In this document: positions 34,072 through 43,481 of the stretch, one piece after another
Layout of the letters: each line of letters starts with the position of its first letter
Numbering within the stretch: position 1 is the first letter of the stretch
Assembly: GCA_002898255.1 (NCBI GenBank)
Contig: BEIE01000001.1
Span: 620,001 to 684,000 of the forward strand
DNA from: a bacterium HR28
GTDB lineage: Bacteria > Chloroflexota > Chloroflexia > Thermomicrobiales > Thermomicrobiaceae
Direction: 5' to 3'
Length of the DNA stretch: 64,000 bases
Notes under the pieces: generated by a model
Database searches by the model: none
What the model saw: only the letters and a program-made list of their open reading frames with translations
What the model was told of the DNA's origin: nothing
Translations under genes and position numbers: made by a program

Positions 34072-35337
34072 TCAGGATGGCTGAAGAGGCAGCGTGAAGC
34101 CGACCACCGCACCGCCACCAGGTGGGCTTTCGGCCCAGACGCGTCCACCGTGGAGCTGCACCAGATGCTTCACAATGGCAAGTCCAAGCCCACTTCCAGC
34201 ACTTGTCCGGGCGCGGTCGCCCTTAAAGAAGCGCTCGAAGATGCGATCGAGTTCTTCGATTGGGATTCCTGGGCCAGTATCCCGGACGCGGACGGCGAGC
34301 TCGTTCTCCTGGCGTGAGAGCTCGACAGTGATGCGGCCGCCCTCCGGCGTGAACTTGAGCGCGTTGTCCAAGAGGTTCGAGAGTACTTGCCCAATGCGGT
34401 CAGGATCGCACGAGACGAGCGGGAGATCGGGTGGGGCGTGGAGGTCGAGGGTAATCGCCTTCGCTGCGGCACGGGGCTCGAACCGTCGAAGCGTCGAGCG
34501 TGCCAACTCGGCTAGATCGGTTGATACCCGAGTAAGTTGCAGTTGGCCACTCTCGGCTTTGGTCAACTCCAGCAGCTGGTTCACCAGACGTGTCAGATGT
34601 TCAACCTCGGTTGCAATCCGTCGCAAGAAGTCTTCAGCCACTTCCCGGTCAGCGAGTGCTCCGTCGAGCAGCGTGTCAACCAGCGCCTGCAGCGCGGCGA
34701 GCGGCGTGCGGAGATCGTGGGAGACGTTGGCGACGAAGTCACGTCGAATCGTCTCGGTGCGGCGGAGCTCAGTGATATCACGGAGAACGAGTGTGACGAG
34801 TGGGCGGTCAGCGCCGTGGAGGACGGAAGCCTGTGCCTGGACGGTACGCCGGGGCCGGCCGAGCTCCACAAAGCGGCCGGGTGGCGGCGACTGCTCACGG
34901 AGCGCCTGGCTGACAAGTTCGTTCAGTTCGTAGTCACGCAGAACTTCTGGATATGGTCGGCCGATGGCGCCGTCCCGACTGCCAGCGAGCAGGCTGCGGG
35001 CGGCCCGGTTCAATCCGACAACGCTCCCTTCCGGATCAACAAGGACAACGCCGTCGCTAAGATGATCGAAAAGCGCGGCTAGTTGCGTCTGGCGAGCGCG
35101 TGCTTGCTCCAAGGTATGTTCGAGCCCTTGCAGTGCCTCATCGAGCTGTGCGAGGAGCGATTCGAGTGGATCCTCGCCAAGCAGAGGGCGCTGCAACGGC
35201 GTTGCGGTCGGATGACGGAGACGCAACGCGCGAAGAGTCGCCTCAAGCCGTGCTCGGAGCGTCCATCGTTGCCAGAGCCAGGCGAGGAAGGCGCCGACAA
35301 GCAAACCGATGATTGTTGCGAGCAGGATGGTCAGCAT
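34072..35337 (-). CDS. PhoR-like sensor histidine kinase
   Basis: The 421-residue kinase has one N-terminal membrane helix (about 2-22, ILLATIIGLLVGAFLAWLW), a short linker, a PAS domain at about 85-190 (FDHLSDGVVLVDPEGSVVGLN), HisKA with phosphohistidine H207 (FVANVSHDLRTPL), and the ATPase domain with N box LLDNALKFTPEGG, G1 DTGPGIP, F box FERFFKGD and G2 GSGLGLAIV. This PhoR layout (no periplasmic domain, PAS) suggests sensing through a partner or an internal ligand. The response regulator gene lies 66 nt upstream on the same strand. No phosphate transport genes are in the window, so the Pho assignment is tentative. Confidence 0.92.
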   Translation of the reverse strand: MLTILLATIIGLLVGAFLAWLWQRWTLRARLEATLRALRLRHPTATPLQRPLLGEDPLESLLAQLDEALQGLEHTLEQARARQTQLAALFDHLSDGVVLVDPEGSVVGLNRAARSLLAGSRDGAIGRPYPEVLRDYELNELVSQALREQSPPPGRFVELGRPRRTVQAQASVLHGADRPLVTLVLRDITELRRTETIRRDFVANVSHDLRTPLAALQALVDTLLDGALADREVAEDFLRRIATEVEHLTRLVNQLLELTKAESGQLQLTRVSTDLAELARSTLRRFEPRAAAKAITLDLHAPPDLPLVSCDPDRIGQVLSNLLDNALKFTPEGGRITVELSRQENELAVRVRDTGPGIPIEELDRIFERFFKGDRARTSAGSGLGLAIVKHLVQLHGGRVWAESPPGGGAVVGFTLPLQPS

Positions 35338-35403
35338 CGCTGTGTACCCATCGGGAAGCGTAACAGATCCAGGAGAGGGAGTGGTGACGAGATCGTGACA
35401 CCG

Positions 35404-36126
35404 TTAGCATCGGCTTGGCTTGAGGTGGCTTGTCGTCAGTCGATAACCTACCCCACGTACCGTTTCGATGAGGCGTGGGTGACGCGGATCGTCCTCGAGC
35501 TTTTCGCGGAGCCCGTGGATGTGGACCGCGAGCGTTCGGTAGTCGCCGAACGTCTCATAGCCCCAGACGGCGCGGAGGAGTTCCTCCGAGCGACAGACCC
35601 GGTCGCGGTGACGCGCCAGGTATGCCAAAAGCTCGAACTCGCGGGGCTTCAGTGTCACCTCGCGAGTACCTCGCCACACTCGGCGAGCGGCAAAGTCGAT
35701 CCGGAGTGGTCCGAGCGTCAGCACCTCGCTGGCAGAGGGTTCGCCTGCCAACTCGCGGGCAAGGAGTTCGCGTCGTCGCAGAAGTGCCTTCACACGTGCC
35801 ACGAGTTCGCGCATTGAGAACGGTTTGGTGAGATAGTCGTCCGCTCCGAGTTCAAGCCCGAGAACGCGATCGAACTCGTCGTCACGCGCGGTGAGGATAA
35901 GGATTGGTACCGCGCTTTGCGCACGCAGGCGCCGGCAGACCTCAAACCCGTCGAGACCCGGCAGCATGATATCGAGAATGACTGCATCGGGCCGGAGCGT
36001 GCTCGCGGTCTCGAGCGCGGTCTCACCGTCACCTGCGACGGTGACCTCATAGCCAGCCCGTTCGAGGTTGTAACGGATGGCCACCTGGAGCGTCTCGTCG
36101 TCTTCGACGAGCAAGATGCGTGTCAC
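35404..36126 (-). CDS. PhoB-like response regulator
   Basis: The 240-residue regulator has a receiver domain (acidic residues at 9-10, phosphoacceptor D52 in VILDIMLPG, switch Thr in ILTARDDEF, Lys in DDYLTKPFS) and a C-terminal winged helix (TREVTLKPREFELLAYLARHRDRVCRSEELLRAVWGYE, then RTLAVHIHGLREKLE). The GTG at 36126 is the first codon of the domain and has GGGAGGAG upstream. It should be activated by the kinase encoded just downstream. Target genes are unknown. Confidence 0.94.
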   Translation of the reverse strand: MTRILLVEDDETLQVAIRYNLERAGYEVTVAGDGETALETASTLRPDAVILDIMLPGLDGFEVCRRLRAQSAVPILILTARDDEFDRVLGLELGADDYLTKPFSMRELVARVKALLRRRELLARELAGEPSASEVLTLGPLRIDFAARRVWRGTREVTLKPREFELLAYLARHRDRVCRSEELLRAVWGYETFGDYRTLAVHIHGLREKLEDDPRHPRLIETVRGVGYRLTTSHLKPSRC

Positions 36127-36230
36127 GCTACTCCTCCCAGAACAGGAGTGTACCAAGGGAAGAGCAGCTTCCGGCGTCGACGCGGCAATCTGGCTGCTGG
36201 TAGGATTCGGCACACGTCCGGAGGGGCGCG

Positions 36231-37334
36231 GTGGACGAACGTACAGCCTGGATTGGGTTCCATGCAATCGAGGGAGTGAGTCTGCGGTGGCTCGAGCGAC
36301 TACTCGAGCAGTACGGCAGCGCGCTAGCAGCTTGGCAGGCACCCGAGGCAGAGCTCCGTGCACTCGGTCTTCCCGAGGGGCCTCTCGCCCGCCTGCTCGC
36401 GGCTCGTCGGAGCGGCTTACCAGAGAAGGTGCTGCAACAGGCAGCTCAGGCCGGTGCTCAGGTACTCGTCTATCCAGATGAAGAGTATCCGCCGCTCCTG
36501 CGCGAAATCGCCAGTCCACCGCTGGCGCTCTTTGTCCGCGGCACACTCGAGCCTCGTGACGTGCGTGCGGTCGCGCTCGTTGGTACGCGTGAGGCCTCGA
36601 ACTACGGCGTTCAGGTCGCGCGCGTGTTTGCTGCGGAGTTTGCGCAGGCTGGGGTGACAGTGGTGAGCGGGCTGGCGCGGGGAATTGACCGAGCTGCACA
36701 CGAAGCGGCGCTCGAGGCAGGAGGACGGACGATCGCGGTGTTAGGCACGGGAATTGATGTCGTGTATCCGGCCGGACATCGGGGGCTCGCCCAGCGTATT
36801 GTCGAGCATGGAGCGCTGGTGACGGAGTTCTTGCCGGGCACGCCGCCGCATGCGGGTAACTTTCCAGTGCGCAACCGGATCATCAGTGGCTTGTCGCTTG
36901 GGGTGGTGGTTGTGGAGGCACCAGAGCGCAGCGGGGCGCTGATCACTGCCAACTTCGCGCTCGATCAGAACCGTGCGGTCTATGCGGTACCTGGGCCAAT
37001 CTTCTCGGTGGGAACGTCTGGCATCCTCCGGCTGCTCCGCGAGGGAGCGACGCCGGTCGGGACAGCGCGGGACGTACTGGAGGATCTGCAGCTCGAAGCG
37101 CGGCAACTGGCCTTGCCGGTCGCCCCGCGTGTTCCCGAAGCGGCCCGGCCGGTCATTGCGGCGCTCGGAAGGGAAGCAAAGCATATCGACGAGTTGGCAG
37201 CCGAACTCGGACTTGGGATCGCACAACTGAGCGCGTTGCTGCTGGAGCTGCAGCTTGAAGGACTCGTGACGCATCTCGGGGCGCAACACTATGCGCTCGC
37301 TGGGCCCGTACTGGCGAGAGGGGGAAAGCGATGA
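36231..37334 (+). CDS. dprA: DNA processing protein DprA/Smf
   Basis: The 367-residue protein contains an N-terminal SAM-like helical part, the DprA Rossmann domain (about 105-305; VALVGTREASNYG, VVSGLARGIDRAAHEAAL, AVLGTGIDVVYPAGHRGLA, FPVRNRIISGLSLGVVVVEA, RSGALITANFALDQ, RAVYAVPG) and a C-terminal winged-helix (AALGREAKHIDELAAELGLG). In competent bacteria DprA loads RecA onto incoming single-stranded DNA. The start is a GTG. It overlaps the mannose-1-phosphate guanylyltransferase gene by 4 nt, and topA follows. Confidence 0.94.
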   Translation: MDERTAWIGFHAIEGVSLRWLERLLEQYGSALAAWQAPEAELRALGLPEGPLARLLAARRSGLPEKVLQQAAQAGAQVLVYPDEEYPPLLREIASPPLALFVRGTLEPRDVRAVALVGTREASNYGVQVARVFAAEFAQAGVTVVSGLARGIDRAAHEAALEAGGRTIAVLGTGIDVVYPAGHRGLAQRIVEHGALVTEFLPGTPPHAGNFPVRNRIISGLSLGVVVVEAPERSGALITANFALDQNRAVYAVPGPIFSVGTSGILRLLREGATPVGTARDVLEDLQLEARQLALPVAPRVPEAARPVIAALGREAKHIDELAAELGLGIAQLSALLLELQLEGLVTHLGAQHYALAGPVLARGGKR

Positions 37335-38404
37335 TGTGGGCGGTCATTCCAGCCGGCGGGAGCGGGACGCGTCTGTGGCCGGCGAGTCGACGGAACCGGC
37401 CGAAGTTTCTCTTGCCACTTCCCGGGCCTCAGTCGATGTTGCAGGCAACGTGGGAGCGTCTGCGGCCGCTTGTTGCACCGCAACACTGTTTCGTCGTGAC
37501 GGGAGCAGCACATGTGACGGCGGTACGCGAGCAGCTCCCCGAGCTCCCGGCCGAGCAGGTGATCGCCGAGCCTGCGCCGCGCGGTACCGGACCGGCTATC
37601 GGGTTGGCGGCGTTCCTCGTGGCGCGGCATGCACCGCAGGCGCTCATGGGCTCCTTCGCGGCCGACCATTTTGTCGCCGAACCGGAGGCGTTTCGGCGTG
37701 CGGTGCGTGCTGGGCTGCGGGCCGCGAGCGAGGGCTACCTGGTGACCATTGGTGTGCCGGCCCGCTATCCGGAAACCGGGTATGGATACATCCGCATCGG
37801 CGAGCCGCTCTTCACTGCAGACGATCTCACTGTCCACCGTGTGTGTCAGTTTAAAGAAAAGCCGGATCGAAAGACGGCCGAAGCCTATGTCCGCTCTGGT
37901 GAGTACTGTTGGAACGCGAGCATGTTCCTGTGGCGGGTCGATGTGTTCCTCGAAGCGCTGCGAGAACTGCTTCCGGACGTGCATGCTCCGCTTTCTGCGA
38001 TTGCGGCGTGCTGGGGCACACCAGAGGGACAGCGGTGTCTTGAGGAACTCTGGCCGACTGTACCCGAGGTAACGATTGACCATGGCATCATGGAGCGCGC
38101 GAGCGAGGTGGCGGTTGTGCCGGCCGAGTTCGGGTGGGCCGATCTCGGTGACTGGCACGGCCTCGCGGAACTCCTTGCAGATGACGCTGATGATTCGGTC
38201 GTGCTCGGTTGTGAGCACCTTGGACTGGACACGCGTGCTACGCTCATTTATGGCGGCCGTCGATTGGTGGTGATGCTGGGCGTCGAGGACCTGGTGGTCG
38301 TCGACACCGACGACGTGCTGCTTGTCGCGCATCGCTCTCGTGCACAAGATGTGCGAGAGATTGTGCGTCAACTCGAACAACTCGGGCGGCAGGATCTCTT
38401 GTGA
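37331..38404 (+). CDS. manC: Mannose-1-phosphate guanylyltransferase
   Basis: This nucleotidyltransferase makes GDP-mannose from mannose-1-phosphate and GTP. The signature G-x-G-T-R-L-x-P near the N-terminus (IPAGGSGTRLWPAS) with PKFLLPL is complete. Other blocks are EPAPRGTGPAIGLAA, GSFAADHFV, TIGVPARYPETGYGYI, FKEKPD, YCWNASMFLW and FGWADLGDW. At 357 residues it is the single-domain form without the phosphomannose isomerase domain. The gene overlaps dprA by 4 nt and precedes topA by 46 nt. It supplies sugar donors to glycan genes such as the GT2 downstream. Confidence 0.94.
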   Translation: MMWAVIPAGGSGTRLWPASRRNRPKFLLPLPGPQSMLQATWERLRPLVAPQHCFVVTGAAHVTAVREQLPELPAEQVIAEPAPRGTGPAIGLAAFLVARHAPQALMGSFAADHFVAEPEAFRRAVRAGLRAASEGYLVTIGVPARYPETGYGYIRIGEPLFTADDLTVHRVCQFKEKPDRKTAEAYVRSGEYCWNASMFLWRVDVFLEALRELLPDVHAPLSAIAACWGTPEGQRCLEELWPTVPEVTIDHGIMERASEVAVVPAEFGWADLGDWHGLAELLADDADDSVVLGCEHLGLDTRATLIYGGRRLVVMLGVEDLVVVDTDDVLLVAHRSRAQDVREIVRQLEQLGRQDLL

Positions 38405-38450
38405 TCTCACGGTGAGTATCCTGGCTGCCGAACAATCTCAGAGGGGGACA

Positions 38451-40679
38451 ATGGCGACCAAGACGACACGGAAAACAACGAAGAAGGGTCAGGCGACAAA
38501 GCCGGCAGCACGCAGCGCAGAGCGGGCGACAAGTGTCGATGGCAAGGCGCTTGTCATCGTTGAGTCGCCGGCTAAGGCGCGGACCATTAGCCGGTTCCTT
38601 GGGCCAGAGTTTGCCGTGAAGGCCTCGATGGGGCACGTGCGTGACTTGCCGAAGAGCAAGCTCGGCGTCGATGTTGCGCAGGACTTCCAGCCAACCTACA
38701 CGATCCTCAAGGAGAAGTTGCCAGTCGTCAAGGAACTCCGGGAGAGTGTCCAACGCTCTCGGGAGTTAATCCTGGCCACCGACCCCGATCGTGAAGGGGA
38801 GGCAATCGCCTGGCATCTGATCGAGGCGACACAGGCACACGGCAAGCCGATTCGGCGCATCGTGTTCCACGAAATCACCGAAGAGGCGATCCGCGAGGCG
38901 CTGGCGCACCCGCGTGGGATTGACATGCGGCTGGTCAATGCGCAGCAGGCGCGGCGTGTGCTCGACCGGCTGGTCGGATATGAGATCAGCCCGCTTCTGT
39001 GGCGTAAGGTGAAGAGTGGACTCTCGGCGGGGCGTGTCCAGTCGGTCGCTCTGCGGCTCATCGTGGAGCGTGAGCGTGAGATTCAAGCATTCGCCCCACA
39101 GGAATACTGGACGATCGAGGTCGATCTGTTGCCTCAAGCGAATGGGCAACATGAGCCCTCGAGCTTTACTGCTGTGCTGGCCCGGGTGCGTGGGGAGAAG
39201 CCGGAACTTCCTAATGAAGAGGTGGCTCGCGCGGTGGCGCGCGAGCTGGAAAAGGCGCACTACTGGGTCGTCTCGGTTAAGGAACGGCAGAAGCAGCGAC
39301 GCCCTGCGCCGCCCTTCATCACCAGCACGCTCCAGCAGGAGGCGGGTCGCAAGTTGCGCTTCCCGGTGAGCCTGACGATGCAGTTGGCCCAGCAGCTCTA
39401 CGAAGGTGTGGAGCTCGGGCCAGAGGGCAGCGTCGGTCTCATCACCTACATGCGCACCGACTCGACGCAGGTTGCTGCTTCAGCACAACAGCGGGCACGT
39501 GAGGTGATCGCGGCACGCTGGGGTATGGAGTTCCTGCCCGAGCGGCCGCCGGTCTACACCAAGAAGGCTAAAGGTGCGCAAGAAGCGCACGAGGCGATCC
39601 GCCCGACCGACCCAGCACGCGATCCGGAGTCAGTGCGGCGGTATCTCACGCCGCAGCAGTACCAGCTTTACCGGCTCATCTGGGAGCGCTTCATCGCCAG
39701 TCAGATGGCGAACGCGGTCTACGACACGGTGACGGTCGAAATCGGTGCTGGGCCGGAGCTGGGTGCAGCGGACGCGCCCTATCTCCTCCGTGCGACCGGC
39801 TCGGTCATCCGCTTCCCAGGCTTCCTAGCGGTTTACCGTGAGGGGCGGGACGAGGAGGAGAGCGACGAACTCGACCAGCGGCCGTTGCCACCGCTCCGCG
39901 AGGGAGAGGTACTGCGGCTGCTCACGGTGCGGCCGGAGCAGCACTTTACCCAGCCTCCGCCGCGGTATACCGAAGCGACACTCGTCAAGACGCTGGAGGA
40001 ACTCGGGATCGGGCGGCCAAGCACCTATGCGCCGACGATCGAGACGCTCAAACAGCGACGCTACGTCGTTGTCGAAGACCGCAAACTCGTGCCGACCGAG
40101 TTGGGGATCCTTGTCACCGATCTCTTAGTGCAGCACTTCCCCGACGTGGTCGATATCGGTTTCACCTCTCGTCTGGAGGAAGAGCTGGACGAGATCGCCT
40201 CTGGAGAGCGGGAGTGGGTGCCGGTTGTGCGGCAGTTTTACGAGCCGTTCCATCGTCAGGTGGAAGAGGCGGAGCGCACGATGGAACGGGTGCGCGTTGC
40301 CGATGAACCAACTGACGAAACATGTGAACTGTGTGGACGGCCGATGGTGATTAAGGAGAGCCGGTTCGGCCGCTTCCTCTCCTGCTCCGGCTTTCCGGAG
40401 TGCAAGAACAAGCGGCCACTACTCGAGAAGGTCGGGGTACAGTGTCCGCAGTGCGGTGAGGGAGAGATCGTCGTTCGTCGCAGTAAGAAGGGCCGCACGT
40501 TCTACGGCTGTAGCCGTTACCCGGACTGTGGCTTTGTGAGCTGGGAACGCCCGACTGGTGAGCGGTGTCCGCAGTGCGGTGGCGTGCTGGTGGTGACCGT
40601 GCGGCGTGGGCAGGAGACGATCCGCTGCAACTCGTGTAGCTACCAACCAGCCGAAGAAGCGGCACCGGTTGAGGCCTGA
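38451..40679 (+). CDS. topA: DNA topoisomerase I (type IA)
   Basis: This 742-residue type IA enzyme relaxes negative supercoils. After a Lys/Thr-rich basic N-terminal tail (about 30 residues) comes the TOPRIM domain (LVIVESPAKARTI and ATDPDREGEAIAWH), then the DNA-gate domains with the catalytic tyrosine in YMRTDST and the family motif GIGRPSTYAPTIETL. Three C-terminal zinc ribbons follow: CELCGRPM..CSGFPEC, CPQCGEGEIV..CSRYPDC and CPQCGGVL..CNSC. The ATG at 38451 is preceded by GAGGGGGAC. It sits between manC and hslV, a variant of the dprA-topA-hslVU order of Firmicutes. Confidence 0.96.
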   Translation: MATKTTRKTTKKGQATKPAARSAERATSVDGKALVIVESPAKARTISRFLGPEFAVKASMGHVRDLPKSKLGVDVAQDFQPTYTILKEKLPVVKELRESVQRSRELILATDPDREGEAIAWHLIEATQAHGKPIRRIVFHEITEEAIREALAHPRGIDMRLVNAQQARRVLDRLVGYEISPLLWRKVKSGLSAGRVQSVALRLIVEREREIQAFAPQEYWTIEVDLLPQANGQHEPSSFTAVLARVRGEKPELPNEEVARAVARELEKAHYWVVSVKERQKQRRPAPPFITSTLQQEAGRKLRFPVSLTMQLAQQLYEGVELGPEGSVGLITYMRTDSTQVAASAQQRAREVIAARWGMEFLPERPPVYTKKAKGAQEAHEAIRPTDPARDPESVRRYLTPQQYQLYRLIWERFIASQMANAVYDTVTVEIGAGPELGAADAPYLLRATGSVIRFPGFLAVYREGRDEEESDELDQRPLPPLREGEVLRLLTVRPEQHFTQPPPRYTEATLVKTLEELGIGRPSTYAPTIETLKQRRYVVVEDRKLVPTELGILVTDLLVQHFPDVVDIGFTSRLEEELDEIASGEREWVPVVRQFYEPFHRQVEEAERTMERVRVADEPTDETCELCGRPMVIKESRFGRFLSCSGFPECKNKRPLLEKVGVQCPQCGEGEIVVRRSKKGRTFYGCSRYPDCGFVSWERPTGERCPQCGGVLVVTVRRGQETIRCNSCSYQPAEEAAPVEA

Positions 40680-40733
40680 GTGGGGGTATACTTGAAGGGT
40701 TGACGGCCACCCCGGCCGCAGGAGGCACGGAGC

Positions 40734-41327
40734 GTGCGCGAGGGCGGAGTCCGGCACGGGACGACCATCCTGGGTGTCCTCCGGGATGGACAGGTTGCCG
40801 TCGCCGGAGATGGCCAAGTGACGGCAGGTGACGTGGTGCTCAAGCACCACGCGCGGAAGATCCGTGCCCTCGCCGGTGGGCGAGTGCTGGCGGGATTCGC
40901 GGGCGCTGTCGCTGACGCGTTGACGCTGTTCGAGAAGTTCGAGCAGCAACTGCGCGCATGCGACGGTGATCTCCGTCGTGCCGCAGTCGAGTTGGCGAAG
41001 GAGTGGCGGACGGACCGCTACTTGCGGCGGCTGGAGGCCCAGCTGCTCGTGGCTGATCCTCGCCAACTCCTGATGATCTCGGGTGACGGCGATGTTATCG
41101 AACCGGACGACGGAATCGCGGCGATTGGGACAGGTGGGCCCTACGCTGCGGCCGCAGCCCGTGCCTTGTTGCGACACACGCGGATGAGCGCGGCGGAGAT
41201 TGCGCGCGCTGCGATGGAGGTGGCCGCCGACCTCTGTGTCTATACCAATCACGCGGTGACAATTCTCACCGCACCACCAGAGCGTGAGGCCGATGAACAC
41301 GTTGACGACACCGAACGTTCGCCCTGA
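40734..41327 (+). CDS. hslV: ATP-dependent protease peptidase subunit HslV
   Basis: This is the Thr-protease of the HslVU (ClpYQ) machine. The nucleophile is the first Thr of [12 protein letters not shown] (residue 10), so a nine-residue propeptide must be removed; this is common in Gram-positive and Thermotoga HslV. GDGQVT and [20 protein letters not shown] are conserved ring contacts. The GTG at 40734 follows GGAGGCACGG. The hslU start lies within its last 35 nt, so translation is coupled. TATACT at 40687-40692 could be a -10 of its own promoter. Confidence 0.95.
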   Translation: MREGGVRHGTTILGVLRDGQVAVAGDGQVTAGDVVLKHHARKIRALAGGRVLAGFAGAVADALTLFEKFEQQLRACDGDLRRAAVELAKEWRTDRYLRRLEAQLLVADPRQLLMISGDGDVIEPDDGIAAIGTGGPYAAAAARALLRHTRMSAAEIARAAMEVAADLCVYTNHAVTILTAPPEREADEHVDDTERSP

Positions 41328-42729
41328 ACGGGGCACCATTCCGCTGACTCCGGCCGAGATCGTCGCCGAGCTGGATCGGTACATTGTCGGCCAGGAGGAG
41401 GCAAAGCGCGCGGTCGCGATCGCGATTCGCAACCGCTGGCGCTGGCAGCAGCTGCCAGAGGAACTCCGGCGCGACATTGTGCCGAAGAACATTCTGATGA
41501 TTGGCCCCACTGGCGTCGGCAAGACCGAGATCGCCCGGCGAGTCGCCAAGCTGGTCGATGCACCGTTCGTCAAGGTGGAGGCGACGAAATTCACCGAGGT
41601 TGGCTACGTCGGGCGTGACGTGGAGTCGATCATCCGCGAGCTCGTCGAAGTGAGCATCAGCATGCTCCATGGCGAGCGCCTGGAAGCGGTTCGTGAGGAA
41701 GCTTCCCGGGCTGCACTGCAGCGGCTCGTCGATCTGCTCGTCGAACAGCGCGAACGGCGGCGCGCGAAGCGGAATGGGCAAGAAGACGAGTCCGACAGCC
41801 AAAGCGAGCCTCCGGAGGAGCGGCGCAAGCGCGAACGGCGGATGGCTCGCGAGCGGCGGCGCTTGCTTGATCTGCTCGCGCGCGATGGACTAGAAGACGA
41901 GACAATCGAGCTCGACCTCGAGACCGAGTTCGATCTCTTCGTCACGCCGTACGCGGAGAATGGTGGGGTTGATCTCGACGAATTCCAGGACACAGTCGCG
42001 GAACTGCTCGAGTCGCTCCAGACACGGCGCCGGACGCGGCGTGTCTCGATCCGTGAAGCGCGACGCATCTTGACGCAGCAGGAAGCACAGCGGCTGGTCG
42101 ACTTCGATGCGGTCGTCGAGGCGGCGATCAAGCGGGCCGAGGAGAGTGGGATCGTCTTCATTGATGAGATCGACAAGTTGATCACGAAGGACGGTGAATA
42201 CGGGCCGGATGTCTCCGGCGAGGGGGTGCAGCGAGATCTCTTGCCAATTGTCGAAGGCTCGGTGGTCATGACGCGCTACGGGCCAGTACGCACCGACCAC
42301 ATTCTGTTCATCGCCGCCGGTGCCTTCCACAATGCGAGCCCGTCGGACCTGATCCCGGAGCTCCAGGGACGGTTTCCCATTCGGGTTGAGCTCCATCGCT
42401 TGACAGAGGATGACCTCTACCGCATCCTCACGGTTCCGGAGAATGCCCTCACGCGGCAATACCGCGAGCTCCTGCGGGTCGAGGGGGTGGAGCTCGAGTT
42501 CACAGACGACGGGCTGCGGGAGATCGCCCGGCTCGCTGCCCTGGTCAATAGCCGAGCGGAGGACATTGGTGCCCGGCGTCTGGCGACGATCATGGAGAAG
42601 GTCATCGAGGACGTGAGCTTCCGGGCACCGGAGTTGGCTGGTCAGACGGTACGGATCGATGCCGAGTACGTGCGACAGCGCGTCGGCCAGATCGTCGCGG
42701 ACGAAGACTTGAGCAAGTTCATCCTCTGA
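41293..42729 (+). CDS. hslU: ATP-dependent protease ATPase subunit HslU
   Basis: The 478-residue AAA+ unfoldase starts with [32 protein letters not shown], has Walker [10 protein letters not shown], the pore loop [11 protein letters not shown], an intermediate (I) domain rich in charged residues (about 135-235), Walker B VFIDEIDK, sensor residues ([27 protein letters not shown]) and the C-terminal tail [12 protein letters not shown] that docks onto HslV. The ATG at 41293 is chosen; a GTG at 41284 is a possible alternative. It forms the unfolding hexamer on the HslV double ring. Confidence 0.96.
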   Translation: MNTLTTPNVRPERGTIPLTPAEIVAELDRYIVGQEEAKRAVAIAIRNRWRWQQLPEELRRDIVPKNILMIGPTGVGKTEIARRVAKLVDAPFVKVEATKFTEVGYVGRDVESIIRELVEVSISMLHGERLEAVREEASRAALQRLVDLLVEQRERRRAKRNGQEDESDSQSEPPEERRKRERRMARERRRLLDLLARDGLEDETIELDLETEFDLFVTPYAENGGVDLDEFQDTVAELLESLQTRRRTRRVSIREARRILTQQEAQRLVDFDAVVEAAIKRAEESGIVFIDEIDKLITKDGEYGPDVSGEGVQRDLLPIVEGSVVMTRYGPVRTDHILFIAAGAFHNASPSDLIPELQGRFPIRVELHRLTEDDLYRILTVPENALTRQYRELLRVEGVELEFTDDGLREIARLAALVNSRAEDIGARRLATIMEKVIEDVSFRAPELAGQTVRIDAEYVRQRVGQIVADEDLSKFIL

Positions 42730-42750
42730 AAGAAGTGGATGGAGGACGCG

Positions 42751-43461
42751 ATGAGTGCGCCCCGGTCGATCCGTCGCCTCTCGGTCTTGATCCCGGTGTA
42801 CAACGAGGTGCGGACGATCGGGGAAGTACTGCGGCGCGTTCGGGCGGTGGAGCTTCCCTACGAGCGCGAGTTGGTGGTGGTCGACGATGGCTCCACAGAC
42901 GGCACACGCGAGTACTTGAAGGAAGAAGCGGCACAGTCGCGCGACCTCATCCTAATCCTCCATCCAGTAAATCGCGGGAAAGGTGCAGCGATCCGCTCGG
43001 CCCTCCAAGCTGCGACAGGTGATGTCCTGATCGTTCAGGACGCCGACTTGGAATACGATCCACGCGACTATCCGCGGCTTCTCCGCCCGATCGTGGAGGG
43101 GCGTAGCCAGGTGGTCTATGGGTCGCGCTTCCTCGGCGAGCACAAGGCGATGTACTTCTGGCACTGGGTCGGGAACCGGTTCCTGACCTTCGTCGCGAAC
43201 GTGCTCTACGACACCACACTGACCGATATGGAGACGGGATATAAGGTCTTCACCGCTGAGGTGGCCCGGCAACTCCGGCTGCGCAGTGACCGCTGGGGGT
43301 TCGACCCGGAGATCACTGCCCAGATCCTCAAGCGCGGCTATCGAATCTACGAAGTGCCGATCTCCTACAATGGTCGCGAGTATTGGGAAGGGAAGAAGAT
43401 CACCTGGCGTGACGGCCTGACCGTGTTGGCGACGCTCGTCCGCTACCGGCTGTTCGACTGA
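42751..43461 (+). CDS. Family 2 glycosyltransferase (dolichol/polyprenyl-phosphate mannosyltransferase-like)
   Basis: The 236-residue protein has the DPM1-like GT2 pattern: SVLIPVYNEVRTIGEVL, VVVDDGSTDGT, RGKGAAIRSALQAATGDVLIVQDADLEYDP, and GSRFLGEHK. A late NRFLTFVANVLYDTTLTDMETGYKVF is typical of enzymes that transfer mannose or other sugars to polyprenyl phosphate. No C-terminal membrane helices are present, so it is the soluble form. The ATG at 42751 follows GGAGGACGCG. It is 21 nt after hslU and probably co-transcribed. Sugar donor is likely GDP-mannose, fitting the nearby guanylyltransferase. Confidence 0.88.
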   Translation: MSAPRSIRRLSVLIPVYNEVRTIGEVLRRVRAVELPYERELVVVDDGSTDGTREYLKEEAAQSRDLILILHPVNRGKGAAIRSALQAATGDVLIVQDADLEYDPRDYPRLLRPIVEGRSQVVYGSRFLGEHKAMYFWHWVGNRFLTFVANVLYDTTLTDMETGYKVFTAEVARQLRLRSDRWGFDPEITAQILKRGYRIYEVPISYNGREYWEGKKITWRDGLTVLATLVRYRLFD

Positions 43462-43481
43462 GCAGCGAGGCGGGGGACTGA

